In this document: positions 33,714 to 44,797 of the stretch, one piece after another | Layout: the number at the start of each line of letters is the position of its first letter | Position numbering within the stretch: the first letter of the stretch is position 1 | Assembly: GCA_026018925.1 (NCBI GenBank) | Contig: JAKSZU010000025.1 | Coordinates: forward strand, 22,020,891-22,084,890 | Length of the DNA stretch: 64,000 bases | From: Tupaia tana | Lineage: Eukaryota > Chordata > Mammalia > Scandentia > Tupaiidae | Direction of reading: 5' to 3' | Program-made: the position numbers and the translations under genes | Notes under the pieces: model-generated | The model's database searches: none | What the model saw: the letters and a program-made list of their open reading frames with translations, nothing else | Told to the model about the DNA's origin: nothing

Positions 33714-34280
33714 CTGTAGGAGTACTTCTATCAAACGAGAATTCACAACTAGAGAGAAAGAAAAAATTCCCCACTGTACTTTCATGTAGTCCAGAACTAT
33801 ATGGCCCAAAGCTCTAATGCAAGAAGCCAGAAGAGTCCAAGCAAAAAGTCACCAGGCAGAATGAGCACAGCACAGGGGAGGACCAACAGAAATAGCATCA
33901 AAAGAGAGATGGATTAGCCCAGAGTGCAAGAGAAAGAAAGGAGGATGCACAGCAGAAGATGACAATCCCTTAGCACGCAAGTCACTCCCAGGGACAGGAG
34001 GTTTGAGAAGGTGTCCAGGAAAACAGCAAGCAGCAGGGCCAGATCCAACATGGTGGACCACTGTTCGAATCCTACCATCAAGGACACAGGTGCACCCATA
34101 CTTGGGGCCTGATGGGGTGGAGAAATGCAGGAAGAGATTACAGCGTGACCAGGATGGGGGAACTTCCACTGTGTTTCAAAACACAAGCAACACGTCACCT
34201 GATCTCATAAACCAGTTCTGCCCTGTGATGGCCTTCAATCAACAGGATGGGACCATCCAAGTGGTATCATCATCTTGCTA
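33644..34280. other. unique sequence with a long T-run
   Basis: T-run of about 33 bases at 33681-33713 without a SINE attached. 34020-34170 has a few SINE-like words (TTCGAATCC, GCGTGACCA) but no convincing element. Confidence 0.4.
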
Positions 34281-34294
34281 AGAACTTGGATGTC

Positions 34295-34551
34295 GGGACC
34301 AGCAGTTAGAGTAATGGCTATGTCGCTGGACTCCCATGTAGTCAACCGCGGTTCACGTCCCGCACCCAATGGCTTAAAGTCATGCCAGGCATGTGAGCGT
34401 GCATGCCCAAGATCCTGAGAGGAGAATGGAGGAGAAGGGATTATGGCATGGCCATCTCCCCTGGGGGGTGATTTCCTGCTTTCTGTCTCTATGTCTCTCT
34501 CTGTCTGTCTGGCAAGCGAACGCGCCCTATAGCAAAAACCTCTCCAAAAAG
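34295..34551 (+). mobile_element. SINE type A, 14-bp target-site duplication
   Basis: Full-length sense copy. B box GGTTCACGTCC (decayed GGTTCGCGTCC). Direct repeat AGAACTTGGATGTC at 34281-34294 and AGAACTTGAATGTC at 34552-34565. Confidence 0.95.
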
Positions 34552-34631
34552 AGAACTTGAATGTCATCTTTAACTCTCCCTGGTCCTTTACAACCTCATC
34601 AGTGAAGAAGCTTGTGAGGCAGGAGTCTCTT

Positions 34632-34835
34632 GACAAAGGGCCAAGTGGTGATGCAGTGTTCATGCAATGGGACCACATGGGAAGGTTCTGGGCTCACACC
34701 CCAGGCACACAGCAGTGGCCATGAGCCAGGCCAGCTGAGCCCAGGGTGGACTGTAGCATGGAAACCCTGTTAGAGCTGCCTCCCTTTCTTCCTCTCTCTC
34801 TCATGAAAGAAAGAAAGGTATATTATTTTTAAAAA
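34632..34835 (+). mobile_element. SINE type C
   Basis: GGGCCAAGTGGTGATGCAGT, 'gaccacatgggaaggttctgggctcac', 'gtagcatggaaaccctgttagag', CT run, 'ctctcatgaaagaaag'. It shares its order with the copies at 40938 and 59322. Confidence 0.7.
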
Positions 34836-35129
34836 GATACCTGGTCAATAGGACATCCTGCCCATGAAGTATCTGGGGCCAGACCACACCAGTCTCCTGG
34901 AATGAAGTCTCCCCACAGAGGTTTCTCCCATGCTCAGTCACCCCATCTGTTTTCTAGACCCCACCCTCGGCTCCCCTGGCCTCGGAGGTTGCTGCCCAAG
35001 CGACACGACAGAGCCCACAGATGCCTTTCTGGCACTGACTCTCTGTTTCCAGCCTCCTTATGTCTTACAATGAGGGAGACACACTAGATTCTGCCTCTGT
35101 GGTGAGGTGACCCCCAAGTCTTTTATTCA
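34836..35129. other. unique sequence
   Basis: Nothing assigned. Confidence 0.4.
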
Positions 35130-35480
35130 TTTGGTCTCATTCATTTAACAAACAGACATAATCCACTTACAGGATGTCACACAATACTGAGCACCAGCAG
35201 CACAGGTGCACAGACAGAATATTCCTGAAGAAATGCCAACGATGAGTGTCTGGACAACAGAAGGCAGGTGGTCAAGAAAGACATCTCATAAGACGTGATA
35301 TTTGAAAGGTGAGACTGAGCCAGCCATGCAAAGATACGGAGAAAAGAGTGGGGGGTAGGAGAAAAAGTCATTTCAAAGACCCTAGGAAAGAACAGAACTG
35401 TAATTTTTTAAAAAGTGTAAAGAGCTTCTATGACTGGGGCAGGAAAAAAGGAGGGGCAATTGGTAAGAGAAGAGATCAGA
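35130..35480 (-). mobile_element. L2 LINE fragment, antisense
   Basis: Weakly kept L2 3' region: 'CATTCATTTAACAAACAGAC', 'gtgatatttgaaaggtgagactgagccagcc', 'agaaaagagtgggggg'. Old and diverged. Confidence 0.5.
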
Positions 35481-35643
35481 GAAGCGCCTCCAGCACCAGG
35501 TGTTCTAGGACCCTGTTGGCTATGGTGGCAAGGGTGGACGGTTGGCACTCTAGGGTTTAAGCAAAGGGCTGATTTGTTCTGATCCAGGTAATGTCTAAAC
35601 ATCACTACGTTCCTGTGCAGAGGACATGAGTGGAAGCTGAGCA

Positions 35644-35835
35644 GCCTATCAGGAGGCAGTCAGAGGGGTCAAGATGACCTCAGAGGAGACAGCCTATCAG
35701 GAGGCAGCCATAGGGGTCAAGATGACCTCAGAGGAGACAGCCTATCAGGAGGCAGCCATAGGGGTCAAGATGACCTCAGAGGAGACAGCCTATCAGGAGG
35801 CAGCCATAGGGGTCAAGATGACCTCAGACGAGACA
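35644..35835. repeat. 48-bp minisatellite, 4 units
   Basis: Units begin GCCTATCAGGAGGCAG at 35644, 35692, 35740 and 35788, exactly 48 bp apart. Units 2 and 3 are identical; unit 4 differs near its end (GACG for GAGG); unit 1 has GTCAGA in place of GCCATA. Near-identity of the inner units suggests recent expansion. There is no open frame through it worth calling. Confidence 0.97.
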
Positions 35836-35889
35836 ATAGCCTAGGATGGAGAGTGGAGATGGTGGTCCTTCTTGCTGATTATCCACACT

Positions 35890-36060
35890 GCCCTTACCTA
35901 CCCTTGTGTAGACCTCCTTGCATCTTGCCAAGACTATCACAGTAGCCTCTGAATTCCTTACCCTTCCTCCCTGATCACTCCCATATTGAACCAACATTAA
36001 GCGTCACTACTGGTGACACAGCCTCAGTCACATCTAGGAACCCTCTGCTAGCTGTCCATT
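35890..36060 (+). mobile_element. L2 LINE fragment, sense
   Basis: 'GACTATCACAGTAGCCTCTG', 'aattccttacccttcctccc' and 'aaccctctgctagctg' resemble the L2 3' region in sense orientation. Weak. Confidence 0.5.
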
Positions 36061-37389
36061 AAACACTAGACTCTCTTCCTCCCATTTGCATATCCCCATG
36101 ACCCCATTTGGGTTAATGAGACCCACATGGGACTCTACAGCTTTGGGCTTCCCAAAAGCTTTTGCTTTCTGAAAGTGTGAAGTATTCCGACAAAAGGTTT
36201 TAATGTAGATTTTATTTTTTTGGCACCCATGCTGTTGATTGCTAAATGTAATAGTCTGATCATGACGCTGAATAAAATTGTCTTTTTTTTTACATGTGCG
36301 GTGTAAAGTTAGTCTGCTCTGAAGCCATCTTGGTAAACATCTCAACAGTGTGAAGTTAGAATCCCTTCAGGGTGGTGTCAGGTTCCATTTTGAAATTAAA
36401 TAATCCTTTACTACCTGCTTGGGTGGAAAAAGCCAGTTGTCTTCAGAAACATTGGTGTAGTTGAACTGACAGTTACTGTGGCCTGAAGTTCCCGCAGAGG
36501 TTCACCAAGTCACAATTTGGTTATTAAAAAATGATTGTTGGCACATCCTAGGCAACATATCTAAATTGAATCATGGTACCAGATCAAATAGATGGGACTG
36601 AAGCATGTGTATCTTCTATTATCATGTGTAATCAATAAACTAATTCTCTTGGGGAAAAATAAAGCTATTGCTTTTCTGGTATAAACAATGGCAGGTTTAG
36701 CTGGCACCAGATCTTGGCACAGTTTTTGCCTATGCACAGGCACCACGCTTGGCGACAGGGTGGCCACGTGTTTAGGGTAGTGGAGCGCAAAGTTAGAAGG
36801 GCATCTCTGAGCCCCTGGAGAGCCTACCACTGAACTCTTTGTTAGCTAGGAAAATAAACTTCTATTTAGTTAAGCCACAGAAGTTGTATTTCTATTAAAT
36901 ACAGCTCAAAATATTTCCTCACCAAAGCGAAGAGCTCAGGGGACTAGTTCGCCAACAGCGGTAGAAGGTATCGGCCCCAAGGTATTGCTCCCACCACAGA
37001 GGGAACCGGGTTCTAGTGATGGTAAGTCGGGTAATTGTTTCAACAACACACACTCTGTCTCTGTGGGGTGCTTACTAGGAATCCAGTCACAAATAGGCCT
37101 ACGTGCGGAGAGAAGGAGAACGTGGGCCGAACTCTCCACTCTGGCTCATTCCGATTCCTCCCCCTGAACTCAGCGCACAATGGTCTAATCCAGAGAGGCC
37201 CCAGTATGGGAGTTCCAGGGCAGCCTTCTAACAAACTGCTTCTACACACTGCTGTGTGTCACAGGCTCCAGACCCAAGACCCACCCACCTACGTCCAAAA
37301 GAGACTCAGCAGTGGCCCAGGAGTTGCATGGAGGCTGCCAGTCAGCACAACAGAACGTTAGGAGCCCTGGTGTCGGTCCGGACACACGG
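36061..37389. other. unique sequence, nothing recognised
   Basis: No repeat or gene assigned. Overlapping short frames at 36.9-37.5 kb on both strands look like noise from somewhat higher GC. Confidence 0.45.
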
Positions 37390-37960
37390 CAGGCAGCATC
37401 TGAGGGCCCAACAGCTGGGAAAGGGAAGGTCCCCCAATAGGGAGAGAAAACAGGAGTCCCCAGCGATCTTGTTAAAATACAAATTCCCTGGGACTGGGCA
37501 GATAAGGTAATGGTTACATTGCTGAACTCCCATGTAATTGACTACAGTTCAAGTCCTGGATCCGATGGCTTAAAACTCATGCTAGGGGACCAGCAGTTGG
37601 CATAATGGCTGTGTCGCTGGACTCCCATGTAGTCGACTACGGTTCAAGTCCTGGACCTGGTGGCTTAAACTCATGCCAGGCACATGTGCGTGCGTGCCCA
37701 AGATCCCAAGAGGAGAATGGAGGAGAAGGGATTGCGGCATGGCCATCCCCCTTTTTTTTTTTGGGGGGGGGGTTCTCGCTTTCCATCTCTCTGTCTCTCC
37801 AACCAGTGCTTGCACCCTATAGCAAATCTCTCTCTAAAAAAAAAATAATGATAACAATACAAATTTCCAGGCAGCTAGACCAGGGTGGGGCCTGAGAGAC
37901 TGCATTTCTAACAAGCTCTGAGGCTGCTAGGTAAAGGGCCACTCTGAATTACAGGGACAT
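37390..37960 (+). mobile_element. MER5A DNA transposon relic, split by a dimeric SINE
   Basis: The left piece ends 'CTTGTTAAAATACAAATTCC'. The right piece (from 37872) has 'ccagggtggggcctgagagac' and 'tgcatttctaacaagctctgagg'. Both are MER5A landmarks. The left limit is uncertain. Confidence 0.6.
37492..37855 (+). mobile_element. dimeric SINE type A (truncated unit plus full unit)
   Basis: Unit 1 (about 37492-37585) holds the head and B box (AGTTCAAGTCC) and stops at ACTCATGCTAG. Unit 2 (37586-37855) is complete: GGGGACCAGCAGTTGGCATA to CCCTATAGCAAATCTCTCTC and poly-A, with a T-run/G-run in its body (37752-37771). Direct repeats ATACAAATTCCCTGG (37477-37491) and ATACAAATTTCCAGG (37857-37871) flank the pair as a whole. 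Confidence 0.92.
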
Positions 37961-39147
37961 AGAACACCATACAGAAAGTTTACCCTATGGGAATCCCTAG
38001 GAAGCTACTAAGAGTGCATAAATCTGTGTGTGTGCATGCGTGTGTATGTCTATGTGTTGTGTGTGCATGTGTGTACTCATATTTTGACAGTAGGGATCAA
38101 TCGGGACTCAGAGGAATCAGGTGAGTGAGAAATAGAGGTCTAGTCTTACAGGATCTGCTTGACAGTGGGCAGGTTACCTATGCAGAAAATCAAGACATTG
38201 CTGTTATGGGACAACAGACTTCCCCACAACCGGCCACCATCACAGCATAGTCTGTGTGGCCAGAGAGGCTGCCCACTTCTCACTATGGGATGCTGTGTAA
38301 CCAAGACTGGCAGCTGGGTCTGAGAAAGGTCTTTGGGGTTTTTGGACTTGACACAGAAGAAAAAAACGGACCCCAAGAAGGTGAATGCATTCACGCAGCA
38401 GCAAGCTGGCACTCAAGCCACATCATCTAAATATAAAGAGGATTGACCTCTGTTTGAAATCTAAGCCCCTGAAGCCAGGCAGATTGCTTACCTTTAGGAT
38501 CAGTGAGAACAATAAAGCTATTTTTATTTGAAAGCAAGTAAAAGTGCTGAAAGGGCCTGGCCTCCTAAAAATTGCTCCAGATTGACTGCAAAACCAAGCA
38601 AGCCCACGCTTTCCCAAAACTTAACCTGTGCCGGCAGCTCACATACTCTGTCACGAGAATGTTCTTATTTACTCTTAAATGCAGACGGGGTGGGGGGAAG
38701 CACGGGAGAATAAGTCAGAGGAGGAGACTAGATCTACAGGAAATGTAAGAGCTGGAGTGGATTCATCACCTGCTCTCTCAAGTTTGTCTGAGACAGTGGG
38801 GAAGAAAATGCCCTGGTCTGTCCCAGCTACCCTCCATGCTCACTGAAGCTGCACAGAGACTGTCTGAATAAACAGATCACAGAGTGATGCCTCCAAACAG
38901 GCAGTGTGGGAACAGAACCCATACAGAGAAAAGAGCCCAAAGAAGAACATATGTGTGTGTGCACGTGCGTATGTGCACATAGACAGCTGTGCACGTACAC
39001 ACACATACGAAGGGAATTACAAACGGAGAGACGGCACTAGGAGAACGTGTGTCAGGGAAAAGTAATCTACTCTAGAGTTAGGAAAGCCTCTCTGCGCACG
39101 TGAGGCATAAACTGAGCCTGAGCCTCGGAAGAGGAAGAGGAGGAGGA
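37961..39147. other. unique sequence with GT microsatellite patches
   Basis: Interrupted GT runs at 38023-38076 and GT/CA mixtures at 38948-39006. Otherwise nothing assigned. Confidence 0.45.
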
Positions 39148-39330
39148 AGAGGCAGTTACTGAGTACTTCCTGTGGACACAACTCTGCTCTAAGCACTTCC
39201 GGTGAATTAGCGCATTTAATTCTATCAACTACGCAAATCATGTCCTGTTATTATCCCCAATGGGTAGAAAAAAAATGGGGCTGGGGAATGTTAAGAAGCT
39301 CGCCTAAAGTCACCTCTTCGACACATTGTT
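39148..39330 (-). mobile_element. MIR SINE, antisense
   Basis: 'TACTGAGTACTTCCTGTGGA', 'gcatttaattctatcaac', 'cctgttattatccccaatgg', 'cgcctaaagtcac' follow the order of antisense MIR. Confidence 0.75.
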
Positions 39331-39569
39331 CTACTCATCTCCATTAACTTTAACAGATCTCAACTTAAAAAAAAAAAATAGAAACAAACAAACAAAAACT
39401 GGATATGATGCAGTGGACAAATGCAGATGCCACTTTAGTTTTTTTGTTTTTGTTTTTGTTTTGTTTTTGCCACTTTAGTTTTAATCTCCCCAAGTCATTC
39501 TAGGACCACAGGCAGAGGCAGTTACCATGGCTGTGCAGACTGCCCTGGACGCTCTGCAGGCTGTGGTCT

Positions 39570-39790
39570 GAGGCTCGCTTTTGCCTACAGCACAGCTGGT
39601 ACGTGAGCAGACCCTGGGATAGCCCACCTGGGCTCGAATCCCCGATCCAGCACTTACCAGCTGAGAGATCAGGCCAGGTTCCATCTGTTTCACTGTCTGG
39701 AAAGTGGGGTCATCATTGCTCCTATTCCATGGAGTCGGTATAAGGATTAAATGAGTTAATATATCTTATTCAGGGAGATCAATGTCTAGT
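39570..39790 (+). mobile_element. MIR SINE, sense
   Basis: 'CTGGGCTCGAATCCCCGATC' (tRNA-like B box region), 'agcacttaccagctgagagatc', 'catctgtttcactgtctggaaagtgggg' and 'aggattaaatgagttaat'. One of the clearest MIRs here. Confidence 0.88.
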
Positions 39791-40084
39791 ACTTATCAAG
39801 AGCCAGGTAATTGATGTGAAATTCACCTGTTAACGTTCATTCCCCAAAAGCTATCTGGAGAGCTAAAACCCAAAGTGAGTGATGAGCAGTCTCAGAGAAG
39901 ATGGAGCCGGAGCCCTGGATCTGACAGGAAACCAAATAACCTCTACCCAGTCCCTTTCTTTATTCATTCATTTACTCTACACACATCTACAAAGCCCCTT
40001 CACTGTGGGAGTCCCTCCCAGAACAGTGTGAGGAGTTAACAGAGAGAGTCCAGAAATCTTAAAGCCCCAGGGCAGCACCACATT

Positions 40085-40320
40085 TTAACCATATCTACCA
40101 GTCACCAAGATCAGATGGAAACAAAATAGCTCAGGATGGTTTTGGATTCAGATGTGAGTTTGAACCCCAACATCACCATAATCAGCTACGTCACCTTGAG
40201 CAATTCACTTAGCCTCTCTGCATCTCAGTAAAAGGACAGTAAAAATGCCTCCTTCTCAGAGCTGACATAAGGAAAAAGTGAATTAATATACGGGGTCAGA
40301 TCTAGAGTGAGGTAAGGGCT
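40085..40320 (+). mobile_element. MIR SINE, sense
   Basis: 'GGATTCAGATGTGAGTTTGA', 'ccttgagcaattcacttagcctctctgcatctcag', 'gagctgacataaggaaaaagtgaattaa'. Confidence 0.85.
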
Positions 40321-40351
40321 TAACGATGGTAACATTTTAATGATGTTAATC

Positions 40352-40529
40352 TTTTCTTTAAAGAATTATTTTATTTATTCATTTATTTTATTTTAATTTG
40401 ACCAGAGAGAGTGACACAGAGAGGGAGAGAGAGAAAGTGAGAAAGCAAGCCGCCAGGTCCGGAACTTGAACCGTGGCCAGCCATGTGGGAATGTCCAGCA
40501 CCTTAACCACCACACCACCTGCTGGTCCC
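40352..40529 (-). mobile_element. SINE type B, 13-bp target-site duplication
   Basis: Antisense B: TTATTTTAATTTGACCAGAG, AGCAAGCCGCCAGGTCC, head CCACCTGCTGGTCCC. Direct repeat AATGATGTTAATC at 40339-40351 and 40530-40542. Confidence 0.95.
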
Positions 40530-40744
40530 AATGATGTTAATCATAACTCATTAGAGTGTTGTGATGTTTCAATGAAAAAAAGGCATGGAACGCACTTTGC
40601 ATTGTGCTTAGCAAATGCTTAATACTAGCTAATATTATTTCCTGTCAGTCTATCACCACACTAGGTTATGTGATGAGTAAATACTAGGGCGTGCAAGGCT
40701 GTGTGTATGAATAACTGTGAGATGATTGCAAGCACATATGACTG

Positions 40745-40855
40745 GCTTGCCTCCTTTTAGTCTCCCCACTTAGGATGTAAACACCATCAGGGCAGAGGCT
40801 GTATTCTAAAACACCCAGAACAGCTGGTAATGAATGAATGAAGGGGTCAACCTGG
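40745..40855 (+). mobile_element. L2 LINE 3' end fragment
   Basis: 'CTTGCCTCCTTTTAGTCTCC', 'accatcagggcagaggctgtattct', ending 'taatgaatgaatgaa', the usual L2 3' terminus. Confidence 0.7.
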
Positions 40856-40937
40856 GTTCTGTACCTATCTACCATGATTGGTTTTGGTTTTGGAAGACTG
40901 TGTGGGAATGGGATACATGGCGTACCCCATTCATGGG

Positions 40938-41155
40938 GTACCACCATCGAGGTGACACAGTGGTAATGCAATGCTCTTAGAGGACTACCCACATGGGAAG
41001 CTTTCAGAGTCATGTCCTGATGCTTGCCTGGTGCTCATGTGTGTTTACAATCTAATCTGACTGCAAATGGAGTAGACCACACTGTGAAGACCCTGTAGGG
41101 GTCAGTCTCTCTCTGTGTGTCCGGAAAATATAAAATCAACAAAATTTTATTTAAA
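40938..41155 (+). mobile_element. SINE type C
   Basis: 'GTGACACAGTGGTAATGCAA', 'actacccacatgggaagctttcagagtcatgtcc', 'gaagaccctgtaggggtcag', CT run and A-rich tail. Confidence 0.7.
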
Positions 41156-42281
41156 AGATGACAATAAGAAACAGGACACTCAACAGGACAACTGAGAAGG
41201 GTATAATAGAGGAGTATTTGCAAAGACGTGGGCAGTGAAGGGGAAATTTTATGAGGGCTGGCTAAGTACCCCAAGGATAGGCGTAACCAGAAGCAAATCC
41301 TTCTCTAGACAGAAAAGGCATAACAGCGGCATGAGAGAGTTTCCAGTACCCTGAGGCAGTGGAGGGCACCTGCAGGACCAGGCCCTTTAATGAGGAATGA
41401 AGCCAACCAGCACCCTCCAGAGGGAGTCTGAGAAAGAACTCTCCCCCAGCTTGTCTCCTGTCGGCACCCCCCACTGAATAGATCCAACCAGAAGCCACAG
41501 GGAGGGGAGCCCTGGTATGAGTCCCCTGCAGCTCAGCCTCCCAGACAGAGACGGTGGAGAAGGGGCTGAGGGAAGTTGTCTGGGCATGATGTTTCAGCAT
41601 CAGACAACAGAGGAAACTGGAACCACATACGATAGAGGAACAGGTGGCTTATCCAAGCGATGCAGGACAAACAAAAGCAACTTATTTCCACTACACACTC
41701 AGATTTACAAAAAGCAAGTCTCATTTTCTATCACCTCCTTCTGATCCCTTTGGAGGCACCTTCTCTTTCTTCCTGGTGCCCCCACCACAGCTTCTCCCTG
41801 CCCTTTGCCTGTCAGACAAGGGAGACTCATCCTTTACAAGTTGGTCCTGCCTTGGGTGGTGGTGCAGAATAAACGGGGGGCATAAAAAAGAAAGAGGTTG
41901 TGAAATTCTCACTGAGCTCCAAAGCAGCAGGAGACCGCAGAACAAGAGATTAGAATTTCATGCCCTCTCTCACCTGGGCCACAAGTTTTGAAAATGCAGC
42001 ATTCCTAAAATGCTTACCTTGGAAATGACAGGACTCATGTCAGAATCCTCAGGAGGATTTGGGCTGCTCTGTCTTCCCCACAGAGTCCGGTGGCTGGTTT
42101 TTCAGCTCAGAGTTAAAGTCTGCAGACGTGGGTGCACATATTCCAAAGATTCAGGGAAGTTTCATGTGTGTTTGTCTCTCACCATCTAATTCTACATCTT
42201 GGGTTTCATATCATAGGCATAATCAAGCATTGTCTGTTAAAATGTCTAAATGGAACCAGTGATCAAAGTCCTTTTGTTCAT
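41156..42281. other. unique sequence, nothing recognised
   Basis: Higher GC with overlapping open frames of up to 115 codons on both strands (for example 41644-41991, plus; 41262-41600, minus). None resembles a known protein, and frames on both strands argue against coding. Confidence 0.45.
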
Positions 42282-42282
42282 G

Positions 42283-42484
42283 GGGTTGGCAGGTGGCATG
42301 GTAGTTAAGGCACTGGACTCCCACATGGCCAACCGTGGTTCAAGTCCAGGACCTGGTGGCTTGCCTTCTAACTTTCCCTCTCTCTCTCTCTCTTTCTGTG
42401 TTTCTCTCTGGTTAAATTAAAAATAATAAAAATTATTATTATTAATAATAACATCAAATAAATATTTTTTTTAGGAAAAGCACA
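42283..42484 (+). mobile_element. SINE type B
   Basis: Sense B: GGGTTGGCAGGTGGCATGGT, B box GGTTCAAGTCC, CT run, GGTTAAATTAAAAATAATAA and TAA-rich tail. AAGTCCTTTT lies on both sides (about 42268 and 42489) as a short target duplication. Confidence 0.9.
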
Positions 42485-42659
42485 ATGAAGTCCTTTTCTT
42501 TTTGTAATAGAAGCTTAGGCGTAGAGAAGTCGGGCAGAGAGGGAAATTTATGAATTCAACCTTCCTCCAGGAATCCACCCCATGTGGACCTCTAGCTTGT
42601 CGTGGTGAATTCTCACTGCTCCTTGAGGCTTTGTTTACTTCTGGTGTGTACAAGTCAGC

Positions 42660-42840
42660 TCAGCCTGGAGCATGGCACCTCCACATCAGACAGTCCTGCA
42701 CTGGAACCCCGGCTCTCCATTTGCTTGTGAGCAAGTTACCGGATTTCACTGAGCTTTAGCTTCTGCACCTGTAGACTCTAACACCCACCTCGACTGCTGG
42801 ATTTAGAAGAGTTAGTGATGAAGAGCCCTCAGTAATGCCT
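42660..42840 (+). mobile_element. MIR SINE, sense
   Basis: 'CTGCACTGGAACCCCGGCTC', 'ttgtgagcaagttaccggatttcactgagctttagc', 'agagttagtgatgaag'. Diverged. Confidence 0.65.
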
Positions 42841-43639
42841 GGATGGAATATGGGTCCACAATCTAGAACCATGAACAGCATCGTAACTGCAGCAAAAAGT
42901 GGGAAACGCTACTAAGCCAAGTACTTTCACCTGCTCTTATCACCTTGCCAAGGCGTTTTTGGCACTGAGAGTGCAGCCACTGGCAGAAGCCAGGTGAGTA
43001 TGCACCATGGACGGGGTTGGGCAATAGTGAGGAAGGTGTCGGGACTCATGTGAATGCAGGGGTACACCTACCTACCTAAAATCCTTTATTTTGTTTATCA
43101 TAGTTTTTCTTTTATTTTGACTTTTTAATATATCACATTATTTATGCTGATTTCTGATCTTTTTATCACTTTCTTAAATTTTGTACCTCCTTAAATTTAG
43201 TGCCCAAGGCAAATGCTTCATCCATGTTACCCCATACCCTAAGCCAAACCACCCATCCCCTCCCCAGGCCATTCCATGGTACCTCCTGAGCTGAGCACCC
43301 CACCTAAGTATCCTCATGCGTCCCAACCTGTGCCTCAAGGTCCCCCCCTCCCAGGACCCCCTTGCCTGTGCCAAGGGTCCCATCAGGTCCCAAGACTAAA
43401 TGAAGAAAGTTCCTGGTTTAGGTAATATCTGACTTCCCTTGATTTTTCTTCTTTTTTTTCTTTCTCTTTTTTTCTTTTTTTACCCACACTATTATGAATT
43501 TTATAAAATAATAAAAGAAAGAAAAGTTTAGAATTGGAAGGCTAAGAGCTCTCCACTAGAAAATCAGCCTGAATTGTGTCATTACCCCAAGGAACTAGAA
43601 GAGTGAATTGAAACGAATATATAAAATTCACATCACCTC
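42841..43639. other. unique sequence; possible unnamed old repeat at 43170-43250
   Basis: 'TTAAATTTAGTGCCCAAGGC' with 'aaatgcttcatccatgttacccc' resembles an old mammalian interspersed repeat seen elsewhere, but I cannot name it. A TTTTTC-rich patch lies at 43445-43481. Confidence 0.35.
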
Positions 43640-44180
43640 CAAATGAGTAGTCTTAATGCAATTTTGCCAAGAGCCTGTGCTCAGAGGGCCTGTTTTCCAG
43701 GTGTAAAGTGCAGCAGGCCTCCACTAAGCGATGGCCAGGCATATTTTGCAAAGCACAGAAGCAGTAATAAGTCTCAGCGTTAGCAACTTTCTTAAGTTCT
43801 GGTCCCGCTGACTTTCCTCCCTCTGCAGCACCCCTAAACGATGCTGTTAAGTAATTCAGTTTGAAGAACTCTTATGGAGATCAATTTTACTAATGCACAC
43901 ACAGCGCAATAGAGGCTGGGATACTGTAGAGAGAGGAATCTCTCTTTTTATTTTAAATCAGAGAGCAAGAGCAGGCATTTCTAATCAGGTTGGAGCTGTG
44001 GCCTTGGGATGGCTCCCCTATGGATTAACGTTTCCTGACTCTGCACTTGGCAGAAAGGTTACAAATGTTTATGCCGTGTGCAAACCATCCAGGGTAATTA
44101 GAGCTGCTGCAGAGCTTTAACCATGACACTTGCTGGGACTTCAATGCAGACATCAGAGGCCCTGAATTTCCGATGACAAT
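43640..44180. promoter_or_regulatory. candidate conserved noncoding element
   Basis: About 540 bp without repeats or microsatellites, of balanced composition. It is rich in homeodomain-type TAAT cores (CTAATGCACACA, CTAATCAGG, GGTAATTAGAGC) and includes a TCF-like ACAAATG. It has no sustained open frame. The texture is that of a mammalian developmental enhancer. This is a judgement by eye; conservation is not tested. Confidence 0.35.
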
Positions 44181-44797
44181 TGTCACTCAGAATTGGCAGC
44201 AGGAGCCTACGGGTTTCCACGTCTCTCTGATCACTCTGTCTCCATATATATGTGAAGATTATATGTGTGTGTGTTTGTATATTAGCCTTCATATAATATA
44301 CATGCTTTTATATTAGCTTTTATCATACCCATGTTCTTAATTCCTTAATCAATGAACCATTCCGCTATAACTTTTTTATTATAGACATAAACAGTTACAT
44401 TGTTAAGTCTGTAATTTAGGGACTATTTCCCAAGACGAAGATCTAGTTTAAAGACAAACCTTGGTCATGTGTAATGACTTATTCAAAACATGCGGTGTTA
44501 ATAGAAGTCAAAAATCGACAAATGTCAAACTATATAAAGACAAATATTTAAAAAGGTAGCATGGTGTGATATGCTAGAAACTGGCTAGGGAATCATTTAG
44601 GGAAAAGATAAAGTGGCTTATAAACAACAGAAATGTATTCTTCATAGTTTTAGAGGCTGTGAAGTCCAAGACAGCAGTTACAGTATCTGAAGAGCACTGA
44701 TTTTAGGGTTCATAGGCAGCTATTCGTAAACAGGTGACTTTATGGTTTGTAGACATCTCCTTCTGTCCTCACATGGTATAGGAAAGAGGGTCTTTCC

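Noticed and set aside
35644-35835. Regular 48-bp repeats that could suggest a CRISPR array
   Set aside because: There are no unique spacers between repeats; units are directly tandem, and the DNA is mammalian.
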